Below, in pieces: positions 37,501 to 49,200 of a DNA stretch of 64,000 nucleotides. Origin of the DNA: Terrimonas ginsenosidimutans (GTDB lineage Bacteria; Bacteroidota; Bacteroidia; Chitinophagales; Chitinophagaceae); the NCBI RefSeq assembly GCF_022012415.1, contig NZ_JAKLTR010000003.1:62001-126000 (forward strand), read 5' to 3'. A model generated the notes under the pieces. That model had not been told where the DNA came from. It worked only from the letters and a program-made list of their open reading frames with translations, and did no database searches. The position numbers were made by a program, and so were the translations under genes. Positions within the stretch are counted from its first letter, which is position 1, and each line of letters opens with the position of its first letter.

Positions 37501-39316
37501 TTGTTCAGAGGCCTACGGCCTGCCGGGTAATCCGGCTGGCCCGCCTCCCGGCCAACAAACGGTTCCCTGCGTAAGCCAGGAGCTCGTGACGCTATGTTTA
37601 TCTGTTTTCAACAAAAAACAAATGAACCCTTATGTAGAGGGAGTACTGGGCAACTGGAGAAGCCTGCGCAGTTACGTCTATTACGGAGAACGCAGAGAGT
37701 CTGACCCTGTCCCCGGCACCGATATCAGTAAAATGGGTGTGATCAAGCTCTTTGAGCCATACTGGACATTAGCTGCAAGCAACGCTGAGAAAATAGTACC
37801 GAGTGGCTCAGCCAAATGGACCTGGAATTCTGAAGTGACCCTCTACAACCGCAAGGGTGCAGAATTGGAAAACCGCGATCCGCTTGGACGTTACAATGCA
37901 GGTATCTACGGATATCTCGAAACACTTCCACTTGCCGTAGCGAACAATTCCAAATTAAGAGAATCTGCTTACGAAGGCTTTGAAGATTATGATTATACGG
38001 ATAATCCATGCCCTCCTTATTGTAATCCTTATCCACGTCATTTTAATTCAGGTATAGATCCGACAATGAGAGTAAGTAATCAGGCTCACACCGGTAAGTA
38101 CAGCGCGAAGATTCCACAGCAGACCACTTACACAATGCCGCTGAGAGTTACGCCGGATGATGTAAATACAAAGCCTGATGTCATGATCCGCGTGCTTAAA
38201 ACACCTTATGATAAGGTAACTGTTACGCCACAAGGCACCGGACTGACGGCAATTTATCGTAACAACTTTGACTATAGCGGACCTGCGACAGTAACAGTTC
38301 CTGCTGAAACAAGATTCTACCATAACATCACCTACGAAAGGGATGGATTCAGACCGCCGACCTGTACGTCAACCTTGCCTAATGGTATCAACTGCACCTA
38401 TTCGTCTGTTGAATGGAATGGTTACCTGCAGGTCGCCACGTCCGGCACCTATAAGTTTGATGCTACCATGTTCGATGATGAAGCGGCCGTATACATCGAT
38501 GACAACAATGATGATGTTGCGGAGAAAGTATTGTTCTTCGGTAATATTCATGGTACACATATAGTCGAGCCTGTTAGTCTGATTGCCGGGAAAGCCTACA
38601 GGATCAAATTCTTGTTCCGTAATGGTGCAAAAGAAGGCTTCGTGAATTTTGTCTGGAAAACCCCTGATGAAAACGGCGTATTCAGCGAAAGCAGACCATG
38701 GCTGCCACTCAACCCGCTTAATTTCTATCCGGTTGGACAAAAAGCTGCTGCTGAAAATGCAATTGATACGGTGACCTATATCTGTGAAAAACCAGATACG
38801 ATCCAGGCAATAAAAAATCACCTTATCCAGCCCTTCAGTATGGTGCCAGGCTCCAAGATGGTAGCAAGCGTGTGGGTGAAGATGGGTGAAAATGATTGCC
38901 TGTGTCCTTCGTATGAGGGTCAACTGCTGCTGAACATCAATACATCATCAACAGGCGAAACGATCGGTCAGCTGCGGCCAAAAGAGCGGGTGATCGAAGG
39001 CTGGCAACAGTACGAAGGAATCTTTACGGTGCCGATGTCAGGAAGCCTGATCATTGAGTTCAATGCAAACGCGCCAGGGAAAGCATTATACTTTGACGAT
39101 CTCCGGGTACATCCCTTCAATGGTAACATGAAGTCCTTTGTATATGATCAGGTCACGCTCCGTCTTTCCGCAGAACTGGATGAGAACAACTTCGCCACAT
39201 TCTACGAATATGATGATGAAGGAACGCCGGTAAGAGTTAAGAAAGAAACAAAGAACGGTATCAAAACGATCAAGGAAACCCGCAGTTCACTGCAGAAAAA
39301 CAATATTGAATTATAA
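31532..39316 (+). CDS. 2594-aa secreted SpvB-like/PA14 protein, TcB-like candidate
   Basis: A signal peptide (to about residue 31) and a Pro-rich linker (about 50-85) precede an SpvB-like start: MVNLFTGDFSYSIPLLDVGG, then VNLFYNAGVS, then WVGLGWNLNPGTVNRN (about 95-170). A long beta-rich body follows with YD-type segments, e.g. YQVKQKEVTF. Near 2237-2400 is a PA14 domain (SSVEWNGYLQVATSGTYKF, DDEAAVYIDDNNDD). A galactose-binding-like sandwich lies at about 2465-2535 (ALYFDDLRVHPF). The end returns to YD-like sequence (LDENNFATFYEYDDEGTPV). No enzymatic motif or T9SS C-terminal domain was seen. SpvB starts are typical of TcB subunits, which form half of a hollow shell with the RHS part of TcC. 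The large RHS gene downstream makes that comparison attractive. It starts 40 bp after the FN3-like gene. Confidence 0.8.
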   Translation: MINALNRYRKHVAWLLFLLIYGELAGTLYAQNMQNRAIRFTRPADYVVAAPAKLSPMLMPEPAPIPTPTQDPQPSLPPEDIKEEQAEFIGGPGQPEMSSFRSVSADNMVNLFTGDFSYSIPLLDVGGYPVNLFYNAGVSMDQEASWVGLGWNLNPGTVNRNMRGLPDDYNGVDEVTNVQSMGSDLTVGVSGQKNFEFAGNSAFPGAFTGGIFYNNRRGLGIEGGLSGEFTAHQSMTIKNKDEKTVDASIPTVGVEAGITLNSQYGMTLNGGFSVYEFNKKKYNQFGLSTSVGYNSRQGLTDLKIAGEYRTYKEIEKNAGLALVGDGNMNLSTSISFARASFTPTIRMPVTRVNQFYKLKLGKEKLAFFSNAEISGYLNESRIDNNDKIQTKPAYGYMHYELGKNDKDALLDFNRLNDGTFTSNKPMISMPVYTHDVFTINGEGTGGSFRAYRNNPGYVRDNETKSKSSSFTVSLDLGPGKFFHGGTILGGIFSPAMVEEWKANNLLRTATAFRGTDGLHQGVYFKNPGEKAIIDEAYYNSVGGDQLIRPFLTSINSPSPLLASAYQVYNKDREIERIAPITSNVFRKERDKRTQVISYFTAEEAADIGLDKKIYSYKDDVFPVGTCTDPLIKTPIDRYNRLDPSFYRKGHHISQVNVLEGDGRRYVYGIPVYQVKQKEVTFSTEATPSNQLITYSGNDNSIKNDKGRDHYFQSQEMGGYAHSFLLTAILSPDYVDVLGDGLTDDDLGTGIKFNYNRVDMRMGRLGRFWNTFKWRMPLGQNTANFNEGMKADARDDKGMYTYGEKELWYLHSIESKNMIATFRTSVRKDGKQVVNENGGTASNIQAYSQKKLDRIDLYTKADLLKNPTTAKPIKTVHFSYSYKLCTSYPLNGEVGVDGGKLTLDSIWFSFNGNQRQSRNRYAFKYAADKGAISANPSYNSSHNDRWGNYKPNTGNDNNISNADFPFAAQDQTKANAYASAWNLEKILLPGGGSMNVEYESDDYAFVQDKRAAQMTKIAGFSKGPSLTPTYDLYSYAGGGADVKAADHRFVFFDVPEELTNKTQIAELYLKDLKQLLLKLSVEMPKGNIGIPKMHEMITVYGTIQNYDIVPGNNHRFYIELEETGRGSSPMVETAMQILKDQLPHRAYPGYEVKGNGLVQVVRAVYGFLHAFYQGMAGFETTIKVAGGCKKVDPTYAFARLSNPNLKKLGGGHRVKRVVIADNWSKMTKRGNELATGLPDSYYGQEYEYTRTEEVNGLPVVVSSGVASYEPGVGNEENPFREVLKYQEKQFLGPTDHSNVELPVAETFFPAPSVGYSKVTVKSIHNKSTKRIRSGVGRQETEFFTTRDFPAFSDYTNFDPQSRRLYRPPFLNKILNFNKKDYVTLTQGFRVVLNDMNGKMKSQTSYPENEEKTPISSTKYVYRTIETGDNKMQLDNVLPVISGPDGIVTQKLIGKDIEVMNDFREHVSYTYSRQIPLNVDVFPIGPFPVVLPSIFKMAFRDESMYRSASTLKVVNQYGILDSIINNDKGSIVTTKNLVYDAETGEVLVSRTNNEFKKPVYKFSYPAWWVNSGMEQAYRNIDMVYRGVFFRNGKIENLSPQQMATFESGDELYVTIDNRDPIAESIGCIIGGYPSTIAPGTANLIWAVALNKDDRNAGSNEFIFLDRTGQPFNAKSATIRVVRSGKRNMIGASVGNIVSMENPVKEIEEGVHRLVFNDNTDVLNAGAMEFREKWRAQQMFYTKDSLMTITRQAPLRNAVASLTNWRVINQYDANNGTPQVRHEIRPPYVLARHKSFGTSKKKTHVRDRSYMLFDISSIPSGQTIYSAKLSLSAHTAKPNGPFVDHSFFGENKHNNASPHYRDMEVPIGLYNFRLSRTLSGWPVDNDNNAWMNMLSDEGGRGDGFERIVTGPATSTQSYEQGTPTDSRIDITTLFKGMYRDKNDPAKGYASGIVMRMLYDTNWNRIMERRVCFFPNATSGEYSVSPYIAVQYFNCSEAYGLPGNPAGPPPGQQTVPCVSQELVTLCLSVFNKKQMNPYVEGVLGNWRSLRSYVYYGERRESDPVPGTDISKMGVIKLFEPYWTLAASNAEKIVPSGSAKWTWNSEVTLYNRKGAELENRDPLGRYNAGIYGYLETLPLAVANNSKLRESAYEGFEDYDYTDNPCPPYCNPYPRHFNSGIDPTMRVSNQAHTGKYSAKIPQQTTYTMPLRVTPDDVNTKPDVMIRVLKTPYDKVTVTPQGTGLTAIYRNNFDYSGPATVTVPAETRFYHNITYERDGFRPPTCTSTLPNGINCTYSSVEWNGYLQVATSGTYKFDATMFDDEAAVYIDDNNDDVAEKVLFFGNIHGTHIVEPVSLIAGKAYRIKFLFRNGAKEGFVNFVWKTPDENGVFSESRPWLPLNPLNFYPVGQKAAAENAIDTVTYICEKPDTIQAIKNHLIQPFSMVPGSKMVASVWVKMGENDCLCPSYEGQLLLNINTSSTGETIGQLRPKERVIEGWQQYEGIFTVPMSGSLIIEFNANAPGKALYFDDLRVHPFNGNMKSFVYDQVTLRLSAELDENNFATFYEYDDEGTPVRVKKETKNGIKTIKETRSSLQKNNIEL

Positions 39317-39330
39317 TCAACACTCAGAGT

Positions 39331-40152
39331 ATGAAACAGCTTAAGAAAATGATACTGGTGCTGAGTTATTGCCTCGTGGTAAACCTTCTCTATGCACAGA
39401 GTTATAATCTTGATACAATTAAGGCCAACCTTTATAAGGTCAATAAAGTATTTGACAGTTCCCGTTATCTCGGTTTTGACCTGAAACTTATATCAGATAC
39501 CGACACCCTGTTTGGCAAGTTTGAACATGAAGAAGTGTATGCAAACTACATCATCAACAACAAGAATATCTATTACAAAATGGGTGATGTGGAATACGTA
39601 CAGACTGACTCTTTTGTATTCAATATTGCTGCAAGTGAGAAAATGTTGATGATGACGAAGGATCCCATTGCGTCAAATGCCAGCCTCTTTCCTTTAAAAG
39701 AGTTTGTTGATTCGACGATCAAGAATTATCAGGCATATTATACAATTACAATGTCACATGGTGATGGCAACAGAACCATCAATTTCGCAAGTACGTCGTC
39801 AGATATGCCCTATACAAATTTTTCTATCACATTTGACAGCATCTCTTACTATCCGCGGCGACTGGAAATGACGATGCTCGGGCAATTCGATTTATCGGAA
39901 GTGCCGGATTCTCTGAAAAGCCGTGTAAAAATAAAGCCGATGCACCGGCGGATCACCATGGAGTTTACCAGGTATTACCCGGTCAATGACCTGAGTGTTT
40001 TCCAGGATAACAGTTATGTAATATATGATCTGATAAAGAAGCTGTACCGACCAGTGGCGAAATATCGCGGCTACCAGTTCATGACGAATGGGATAGAAGG
40101 AGAGAACACTGATCCGGATGCCGAACAGGCTCCGGAGACATCGAATCAATAG
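39331..40152 (+). CDS. periplasmic accessory protein of the RHS operon
   Basis: A 273-residue protein with a signal peptide (about 1-22, ending LLYAQ). The mature part consists of repeated beta strands with a central helix (LYKVNKVFDSSRYLGFDLKL, KNIYYKMGDVEYVQ, SFVFNIAASEKMLMMTKDP, SITFDSISYYPRRLEMTM). This layout recalls the LolA/outer-membrane-sorting half-barrel, but the similarity is by eye only. It lies 14 bp after the SpvB-like gene and 58 bp before the RHS gene, so it is expected to act on one of them, for example as a periplasmic chaperone. The C-terminus is acidic and disordered. Confidence 0.7.
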   Translation: MKQLKKMILVLSYCLVVNLLYAQSYNLDTIKANLYKVNKVFDSSRYLGFDLKLISDTDTLFGKFEHEEVYANYIINNKNIYYKMGDVEYVQTDSFVFNIAASEKMLMMTKDPIASNASLFPLKEFVDSTIKNYQAYYTITMSHGDGNRTINFASTSSDMPYTNFSITFDSISYYPRRLEMTMLGQFDLSEVPDSLKSRVKIKPMHRRITMEFTRYYPVNDLSVFQDNSYVIYDLIKKLYRPVAKYRGYQFMTNGIEGENTDPDAEQAPETSNQ

Positions 40153-40210
40153 CGATGACCGAGCATTGTTTTTTATAAAGATTGACTGTATTCACACAAA
40201 GCAATAACCA

Positions 40211-43200
40211 ATGTCATTATTGTCAGGTATGTCATGCATAGTAAGATTGCGTAAAAGTGTATTGATCCTTCTCGGATCGATGGTGACCCTATTTGCCAGC
40301 GCAACAACGGACCCCGTTCAGGTTACCGTCTTTTCCGGTAAGGACGGAGAACTGGTACCCAACGCTGTGCGGGAAACGGTGGATATGAAGTTCTATGACC
40401 CTTATTGGGGCACACGTATCCCGCATCCTGAAGCTGACATTATTGAAAATGTGATTGCCTTGCGTGTTGATGAACACAGTTCGAAGATCATCCAGGAGAA
40501 TTTTACGTTCAAAGTTAACTTTAATATCGACTATACCGTGTTGAACGGCCAGACGTATTCAATGGCCAACCAGGAGTTGACAGTTACTTATGTAAAAGGA
40601 CAGGGAGCGAAATATGATGTGCGTAGCTATATGGTATTCGACAACGCACGTAAAGTGAAGGTCACGATCAATACGGCAGCAATTGTTGGAACGAACACGA
40701 TCAACGTTGCCGAATTCATCATCATGGAAAACAGGATGACGGTCAAGCGCGATTATACATTTGATCCACTTGCTAAAGCACTGAATATCTCGCACACTGC
40801 TCCGCAAACAACTGCAAGCAATGTCAGCGATCAGCTTCCGCTTTCCTGGACTGATGACGAAACGACTGGCCGCACACACTATGATCTTGAATGGGCCTGG
40901 GTGGATTACACCGCACTCAGTCGGTTCATGACCTCCGGTAATTTTGATCAGAACCTGATCTTTCCCAACAACTCTACCAGGGTTACGATTGCAGCTACCG
41001 ATCATTACAACGTTCCCTTGCTTTACGATGGAAATGGTTATCTCTTCTACCGGATCAGACCTGTTCAATACAGTGAAGACGGCGTTACGATCAAGAATGG
41101 TGCATGGGCAACATCAACCGCTTCAGCACCTTCACCAGTACCTTTCTTTGAGTACCAAGGTGGATATGAACCTGAACTGAACTGGCAGGCAACTACCACT
41201 TACGCCGAAGAAGGAAAACGCAAATCTGTGATCCAATATTTTGACGGAAGTATGCGTAGCCGTCAAACCGTCACAAAAGACAATACCACTGATACCACTA
41301 TTGTTGCTGAAACATTGTACGATTACCAGGGCCGGCCGGCTATCAATATCCTTCCGGCACCGACGCTTGGCAACATCATGGAGTTTGCCAAAAACTTTAA
41401 CCGCTTCCAGGCATCCACCTATCAGAAAGATATTTATGACCTGATCCCTTCGGGAGATGAGATCTGTGACGTAAAACCTTCTATCCTTGACAGTGTATCT
41501 GGCGCCTCAAAATATTACTCAGCCAATAATGCGCTGGTGAATGAGGGATATCACAAATACATCCCCTCCGCATTTGGTTTCCCTTATACCGAAACAAGGT
41601 ATACGCCTGACGCAACCGGCCGCATCGCTGCCCAGGGTGGCGTTGGCCCAACCTTTCAACTGAATACAGGAAAGGAAACAAAATATTACTATGGAACGGC
41701 TGATCAGAAAGAACTCGACGCACTCTTCGGTACAGAAGTTGGCGAAGCGATGCACTATTCCAAGAACATGGTAACAGATGCGAATGGTCAGTACAGCGTA
41801 AGCTATGTTGATATGCATGGTCGCACTATCGCTACTGCATTAGCCGGTACTCCGCCTGCCAATCTCGACGCCCTCCCCAGCTACCAAACAAGATATATGA
41901 CGAAGAACCTTCTTGCTGAAGGCCGCAATACACGCACAGATCGTGGTATTGTTTCTTCGAATACTATCCTGGTTACAAAGGAAGGACCGCATCAGTTCCA
42001 CTATGAACTCGGACCGCAAAGCGCCGAGATCCTTGCTTGCAATCCGGCAAACGAAACTGTTTGTTATGACTGTTATTACGATCTCGAGATCCGTATCACC
42101 AGTGACTGCATGGATCCGATCGTGATCACACGTAAGAACTTCAACTTTAAATCTACTGATGTCGAATTCACAGGTTATGACATCAGCTGCAGCACTACTC
42201 CCGGATCGCTTGTTGTGGATGAAACATATATGCTGAAAGAAGGTGAGTATAACATTGTTAAAACGCTTACGCTTAGCCGTGATGCGCAGAACTGGTATAA
42301 GAACAATGTGTTCAATATCCGGAATATCTGCAAAACACTTCAGGACTTCTACAATGAACAATACTCCGTGATGATCTCGCAGAGTGATTGTAACGTGACC
42401 TATGATTGCCAATCGTGCCTGGCGAACCTGGGAGAGTATGCAGATTTCAAGGCAAACTTCCTCGCCAGCCAGGGAATTACAGACCCCAATGCAACCGTTG
42501 AATATGAAAGAGAGATCCTCGCGTCTTATGCTGAAGCCCTGAAAGTTTGTAAGGATCTTTGTCCTGCTCCCGAGAACAAGCTCGATTTTATGAAGAACAT
42601 GCTGATGGGAGATCTGATCCCTGAAAGCGGGCAATATGCTCTACTGGATGAAGACCTGAATGAGAATGGCGTGCTGACGGATTTTGTCACTACACCGGAA
42701 GGTAAGCGGATTTATGAGATGAACACAAACCGCATCTACAATATCTTCAACACACGTGCACTTTCAACCATCAGACCTTTTACGACGCCAATGAGTATTG
42801 ATGGTGCTCCATTGACCGGCGGTTATCTTACTAACGAATTACCCGACCAGGATCTTACTCCAAACCCACCATCCGGTGTAACGGATGTCGATTTTAAACA
42901 ATTCGCTTCATCCTTTAAAGAACATTGGGCTGAATATCTGTTGTATTATCACCCTGAATACCCAAAATATAAATACGCAAAGGACAATCTGACGCACAGC
43001 TATAATTTTGATGTGGATGTTGAAGCTATTGAAACATGGGATGCGGCGGCTGCCAATAGCGGATACTATACCAGTGCGTTGTTGAACAATGATCCATTCT
43101 TTAAAACAGGAGGACTGGGTGCTTCGAAGATCTACAAAGATCCGTCAGACCCTCAGAATAATGGTAAAACTTACCGGCAGGTAATGTTGGACTACTTAAC

Positions 43201-46200
43201 CGTGAATTATGCGAAATCCAACAAATCCATGTGGCAGCTTGCCTGGATGGCGGTGAATTGCAGGGAAAATGATCCAAGTTGCGGAAACGGAATTCCTGCC
43301 ACCCCTCCTTACACTAATGCGAATTGCCCTGGTGATCTGAACCTTGTGTGGAGAATGTTCCGTACACTCTTCCTGACGGAAAAAGACCGGATGCTGAACC
43401 TGCTCCTCGATGCTGAAACGGTTAACCAGATCAGCTATGACGAGATCAGAAGAAACTATTACGAGCGCCGCTTTGTATCTCCAAAAGATGTTAGCGCGCT
43501 TGATCTTGGTACAGCCAATAATATCGCGAATGCGCCAAATCCCGGACAGGCTTCAATCGATCAGACAAGTGCTGAGCTCGCGGCCATCTACGGAGCCACC
43601 TGTGATAGCTATATCGAAATGTGGACAAGCAAGCTGGCTGAATGCGATCAACTGAACGCGTTGGCGGCGAACGTTCGCGCAAACATTATCAACGAGATCA
43701 TGCTGGGCCTCAAATCTGTTTGCGTACGTGGAAGTGATGAAGACCATCCAAACGGATCGTCCACGGTTAAGCCAACAGATACCGGTACTCCATCTTCATT
43801 TGAGCAGGTGATCAGGGATGTTTTTCAAAGACATGATATTGATCCAAGTGCCGTGTGTAGTCCGTTTGCGATCAACTATCCGCTGCCTTATGAAAAGCAA
43901 CCTGCGATTTCCGACGAAGTAATAATTAATACAAAAGACGATTGTCTCTGTTCCAGAATCCAGCAACTGCAGGCAGAGAAATCGCAGATCGGCTATTCAG
44001 GTACATTTAGCGAGTTCCTGAAATACCAGCATAACGTGGAAATCAGCCAGACTTTGCTGCAGACACTGATCGATGGATGTTCGTCTACAAGTACCGAAGA
44101 TTGCAAATTCTATGATCCTCCGATCACAGTTCCGGCGATCTTCTCCTGTGGCACAACACTAAGCAACTGTATTGAATGTCTTGAATATGAAAAACTCAAA
44201 AAGGAATTTGTAACAACCTATGCTCCGGGATTTGTGATCAACCCAAGTCCGCAGGAGAATGAAGCGGCATTGAATGCCAACCTTTACTTCCAGCAGTTCA
44301 TGAATTCGAGAACCGGTCTTGGTAAGAACTGGTTTGACTATCTCGCGTTTGAACAGGCATGTAATGCCTATATGGATAGCTGGAGCTGTGGCCGTCTTGA
44401 CTCTATCATTACGGCATACAATCAGTCGGTAACAACACCACTGTATGGTGCTGCGTGCCGCAATGCGTTCACCGTTTATTTCAACCAGGCATTTGGAACA
44501 GCATACACCTATGCGCAGATCCAGTCTCTCTTTATGAAATATTGCGGCCACCTGCCGGATCTCTGCCAGGTGGAGCTGACCTGCACCGGTTTCAAAAATG
44601 TGATCGATAGTTTCTATCACAGGTATGGCACTGGTATCAGGATTGCTGGTAATTGCCAGACATTATTTGCTGCGCATTTCAACGACATGTTTGAAACGGA
44701 TTACACGTTTGCGCAGCTGCAGCAATTGTATAACGGTCTTTGCGGTGGTGAACTGGATGTTTGCAGCCAGTTTGATTGCAGCAAACTCAAAGCCGTGCTC
44801 GATAGCTGGAATAGCTGCCATCGTGCAGATCAGCTTGATCCGGATTGTGAAGGGCAGTGGGCGACCTATTTCAACGGCATGATGTCAACAGGCCTGAGCA
44901 TACGCCAGATCGATAGCCTGTATGCGGCTTGCGGTTTGCCATTGAATCCTTGTACTCCTCCGGTAACGTGCAAGATGCTGAACAGCCTCCTGTTCTCTTA
45001 TAATAATATGGGTAATGCAGCTTGCGCTGGTTCAGGTCTTGATTCACTCAGCAGCACTTATTGCACGGATTGTTTTGTATGGTATGTGAATGATAAACTT
45101 GGAACAAGCTATAACTACACGCAACTGCAGGCGCTGTACATGACGAATTGCGGAACCAAACTGGATATGTGCGATCAGAGGCTCGACTGCAAAAAACTCA
45201 CTGATTTTGTAAATGGTTATCTCGCTACGAACCGTAGCTTACCGCCTGCTTCAAATAACTGTGACAGTCTTTTCTCCGCCGCATTCAACCAGCATTTTGG
45301 CGACTCGCTGAACTACGCGCAGATCATGGCGCTTTACCAGCAGTATTGCGGTAAACAGCCTGTCATCTGTAAGACAGCGGTGATCATGACTTGCGCTGAA
45401 ATGACGGATGTGTACCAGGAGTTTGTCCGTCTCTATCCGCAACCATCGAGCTATTTCGGTGCGAATTGCCAAACAGCTTTTGTAAATTATTTCAACCAGT
45501 ATTTTGGTGATACACTCACCTGGTATGATATCCAGACCTATTACCTTACGCAGTGCGGATCGATCCCGCCGATCTGTACGCCAACGGACAGCTGTACACA
45601 GGTGTCTCAATTCCTGAACAGTTACAATGCCCGGTACAGCTCATTCATCCTACCGAAGGAAGTATGTGTCGATCTCTTTACGCGTCAGTATAATAAAGCC
45701 TTCACATCAAAAGTGCAGTACAACTGGAAAGATGTGGAAAGATTATACAACAATTGCGGTGTGACGATACCGGTCTGCGACCAGCCGGGTGGCAGCTTTG
45801 ATGCCACACGGGTGAATAATGCACGGGCAGCCTTCTATGCATATTACGAAGATGCACTTCCGGCAAACCCGGATAAGGTGATGGCCGAATTCTTCAACCA
45901 GTATTATGGTACATCGTTCACCGACTATGCGCAGTTGGATCAGTGGGCGAAGGATAACTTCTCTGTCGACCTTCATATGGTTAGCGGCAATGAGCCGGCA
46001 TTGAAATCGCAGCGCCTGCGTGCGCGCAGTGCTGATCTTCCACCAGCACCGTCAACATTGCCTCCAAGACTTTGCGGTACATCAACCTTGTTCCCGAACA
46101 TCGTAGTGGTAACTCCAGATCCTTGTGATGATGTAGAGAACATGGCGCTGGTAGCAGCGACGGAGTTGTACAGCAATTATGTACAGCAGCAGTATGACGA

Positions 46201-49200
46201 GTTTGATAAGAATTACCAGGAGAAGTGTTTGACAGGACCAGTTCAGGAAGTGTTTACCATGAGAAGCCAGCTGGCGGAGTATCATTATACGTTGTATTAT
46301 TATGATCAGGCGGGTAATTTGGTGAAGACGGTACCGCCGAAAGGAGTGGATGAGTCTCATTTGGGAGAGCCGGCGGTGGATACATGGCATGCGTCGGTGA
46401 ATGCGGCGAGAATTGCGGGAACGACATTAGCGGTGGAGCATACGATGACGACGAATTATCGGTATAATACGTTGAACCAGGTGGTGGCGCAGGAAAGCCC
46501 GGACGGAGGGAAGAGTTTGTTTTGGTATGATGCTTTAGGGCGTTTGGTGCTGAGTCAGAATGCGAAACAGCGGCCGGGTAAGTATAGTTATACGAAATAT
46601 GATGCACTGGGGCGTATTACGGAAGTGGGTCAATTAACGGGAAGTGATGTGAATCAAGCGTTGACTCAACACTTAGGGGATCTGGCAACATGGTTTACTG
46701 GAGTAGATCTTACGCGTGAGCAGATTACAAAAACGGTATATGATGAGCCGTCAGATTTGTCTCCATCTGTGATTGATCAGCGACACATGCGTAACAGGGT
46801 GAGCTATGCTTATGTTCAGCCGAATGCATCTTTCAGTAGTAACGGAGTGCCATATCATAACGGAACGTTTTATAGTTATGATATTCATGGAAACGTTGAT
46901 AAGTTAGTGCAGCATTACAATTTTGGTGTGATGGAATCGAATGCAGGGAATGCATTCAAGAAAATGGAGTATGAATATGACCTGGTCAGCGGGAAGGTAA
47001 ACAAGGTTTCTTATCAGAAAGGTGTTCCGGATCAGTTCTTCCATCGTTATGAGTACGATGCAGAGAATAAGCTAAAAGAGGTTTATACCAGTCCTGACAA
47101 TGTGTATTGGGAGCGACAGGCGCGTTATGATTACTATCTGCATGGGCCATTGGCGAGAACTGAATTGGGTGAGTTACGTGTGCAGGGACTTGATTATGCG
47201 TATACGTTACAAGGCTGGTTAAAGGGTGTAAACAGCTCTACGATTGGCTCTGGCTGGGATATTGGTGAAGATGGGAAAACGAAAAATCATCCGGCAAAGG
47301 ATGTCTTCTCTTTCAGTCTTAATTATTTTAATTCCGATTATCTCGCTGTGAATTCGAATAGTTTCCCGTTTGCCGGTGTTAGTAATGGCTTGGTCAATAT
47401 CTCAGGTGATGCTGTTGAAACGGGAAAAAATCTATTTAATGGGAATATCAATTCGATGATGGTGAATATCCCGACACTTGGAGATAGTAAATTGTATGGA
47501 TATCGTTATGATCAGTTGAATCGGTTAAAAGCGATGAACAGCTATACCGGCCTTGATGCGACAGTCAACACGTTTTATCCTCTCGCGAGCCAGGATTACA
47601 AGGAGCGGATAACTTACGATGCTAACGGGAATATCATGCATTACCTGCGCAATGCTTATACCGCAAATCAACTTGCAATGGATGATCTTTCCTATGACTA
47701 TAAAACCACAAATAATCAGCTAAGGAAAGTTTCCGATGCAGTTACCTCCACACCGGCCGGCTACAGTGATATTCCGAACGATCAAATAAATGATAACTAT
47801 GTGTATGATGCAATAGGCAATCTGGTTTGCGATCATCAGGAAGGAATGTTTGATCCAAATGCCCCGGGTAAAGAAATGATCGAGTGGACAGTTTATGGGA
47901 AAATTCATAAGACCACAAAAATAAAATCTGGAGTCACCACAGTAATAGAATACAGTTATGATGCTGGGGGGAGTCGTATTGGCAAGTCAGTAAAAGTGGG
48001 TACCGGTGCATCAAAGACAACTTGGTATGTTCGAGACGCAACGGGCAATACGATGTCAGTGTACACTGATCAGGATGCTGCAATCAATAGCTCCCGCTTA
48101 AGTCAAACAGAGGTATATTTGTTTGGAAGCAGTAGGTTAGGACTTTGGACGCCACTACGAGATGTGGGCATTTCGGATTGGGCTTATTTTGATTACGATT
48201 ATTTCCCAGGAGTAACCGGAGGCGCTTTGCGCAGCTCTTGGAGACGAGGAAGTCAGGAATATGAGATGAGCAACCACCTTGGAAACGTTCTGGCCACTAT
48301 AAGTGATAATCGCCTTCCGGAAGAAAGCAACCTGCCTGGAGATGTGGGCTTAATAGGACATTTCTTAGCTGATGTTTTAAGTACAAGAGATTACTACCCG
48401 TTTGGAATGATAATGCCGGGACGAACCAATGGTGACTACCGATATGGGTTCAATGGGAAGGAAAACGACAACGAAGTAAAAGGAGAAGGGAATCAACAGG
48501 ATTACGGAATGCGGATTTATGACCCCAGACTCGGAAAATTTTTAAGTGTTGATCCGTTGGCAAAAAGCTATCCTTGGTATACGCCATATCAATTTGCAGG
48601 TAATAAGCCAATCGCTTTTATTGATAGGGATGGGTTAGAGGAAGCTTCGCCAATGGAAAGAAACCAAGCAATTTCTTATTTTGAAAATTCTATAAAGCCA
48701 TATATCTCAAAATATGCTTCGTCAAGGGCATTCGCAAATATGAACCCCCAATCATTTTTAACACAACTGGGTGAAGCATTGAAGAATCCAAGCTCTTTGA
48801 AAGAAAGATATAATGTAGGGAACATGTGTGGAGTGTATGCATTTAGTTATGTATTTGCATTATATAAGCCGTCAGAATTCGCAAGAGGTGCAGCTGATTT
48901 GTTCATTACAGGGACTGGTCACGATGTTGGTGGTTTAGATGTTGTTCCGGACAATGGTTTAAAGAATGCGGGAAACAACACCGGCAATTCGCTACCAACT
49001 CTAGTCTTTGGAGGCTCAATGAGAAGTCATTACAATCAATTTTTGAATTTTGGAGGCGACGCTAAGAAGTACTTTGGATCAACTAACTCATCGACCATGA
49101 TAGCTTGGCTAGAGGATCGATTAGGTGTAGAAGTAAAGCAATTTAGTTACGGTCACGAGTACTTTTTAGATGGAATTACTGATAATGATCTAAAGACGTT

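Noticed and set aside
41840-42634. 264-codon open frame antisense to the RHS gene
   Set aside because: It lies entirely inside the RHS coding sequence, has no domain resemblance and is explained by the codon bias of the true gene.
46254-46607. 117-codon Pro/Ser-rich antisense frame
   Set aside because: Shadow of the GC-skewed RHS segment; its composition mirrors the sense codons.
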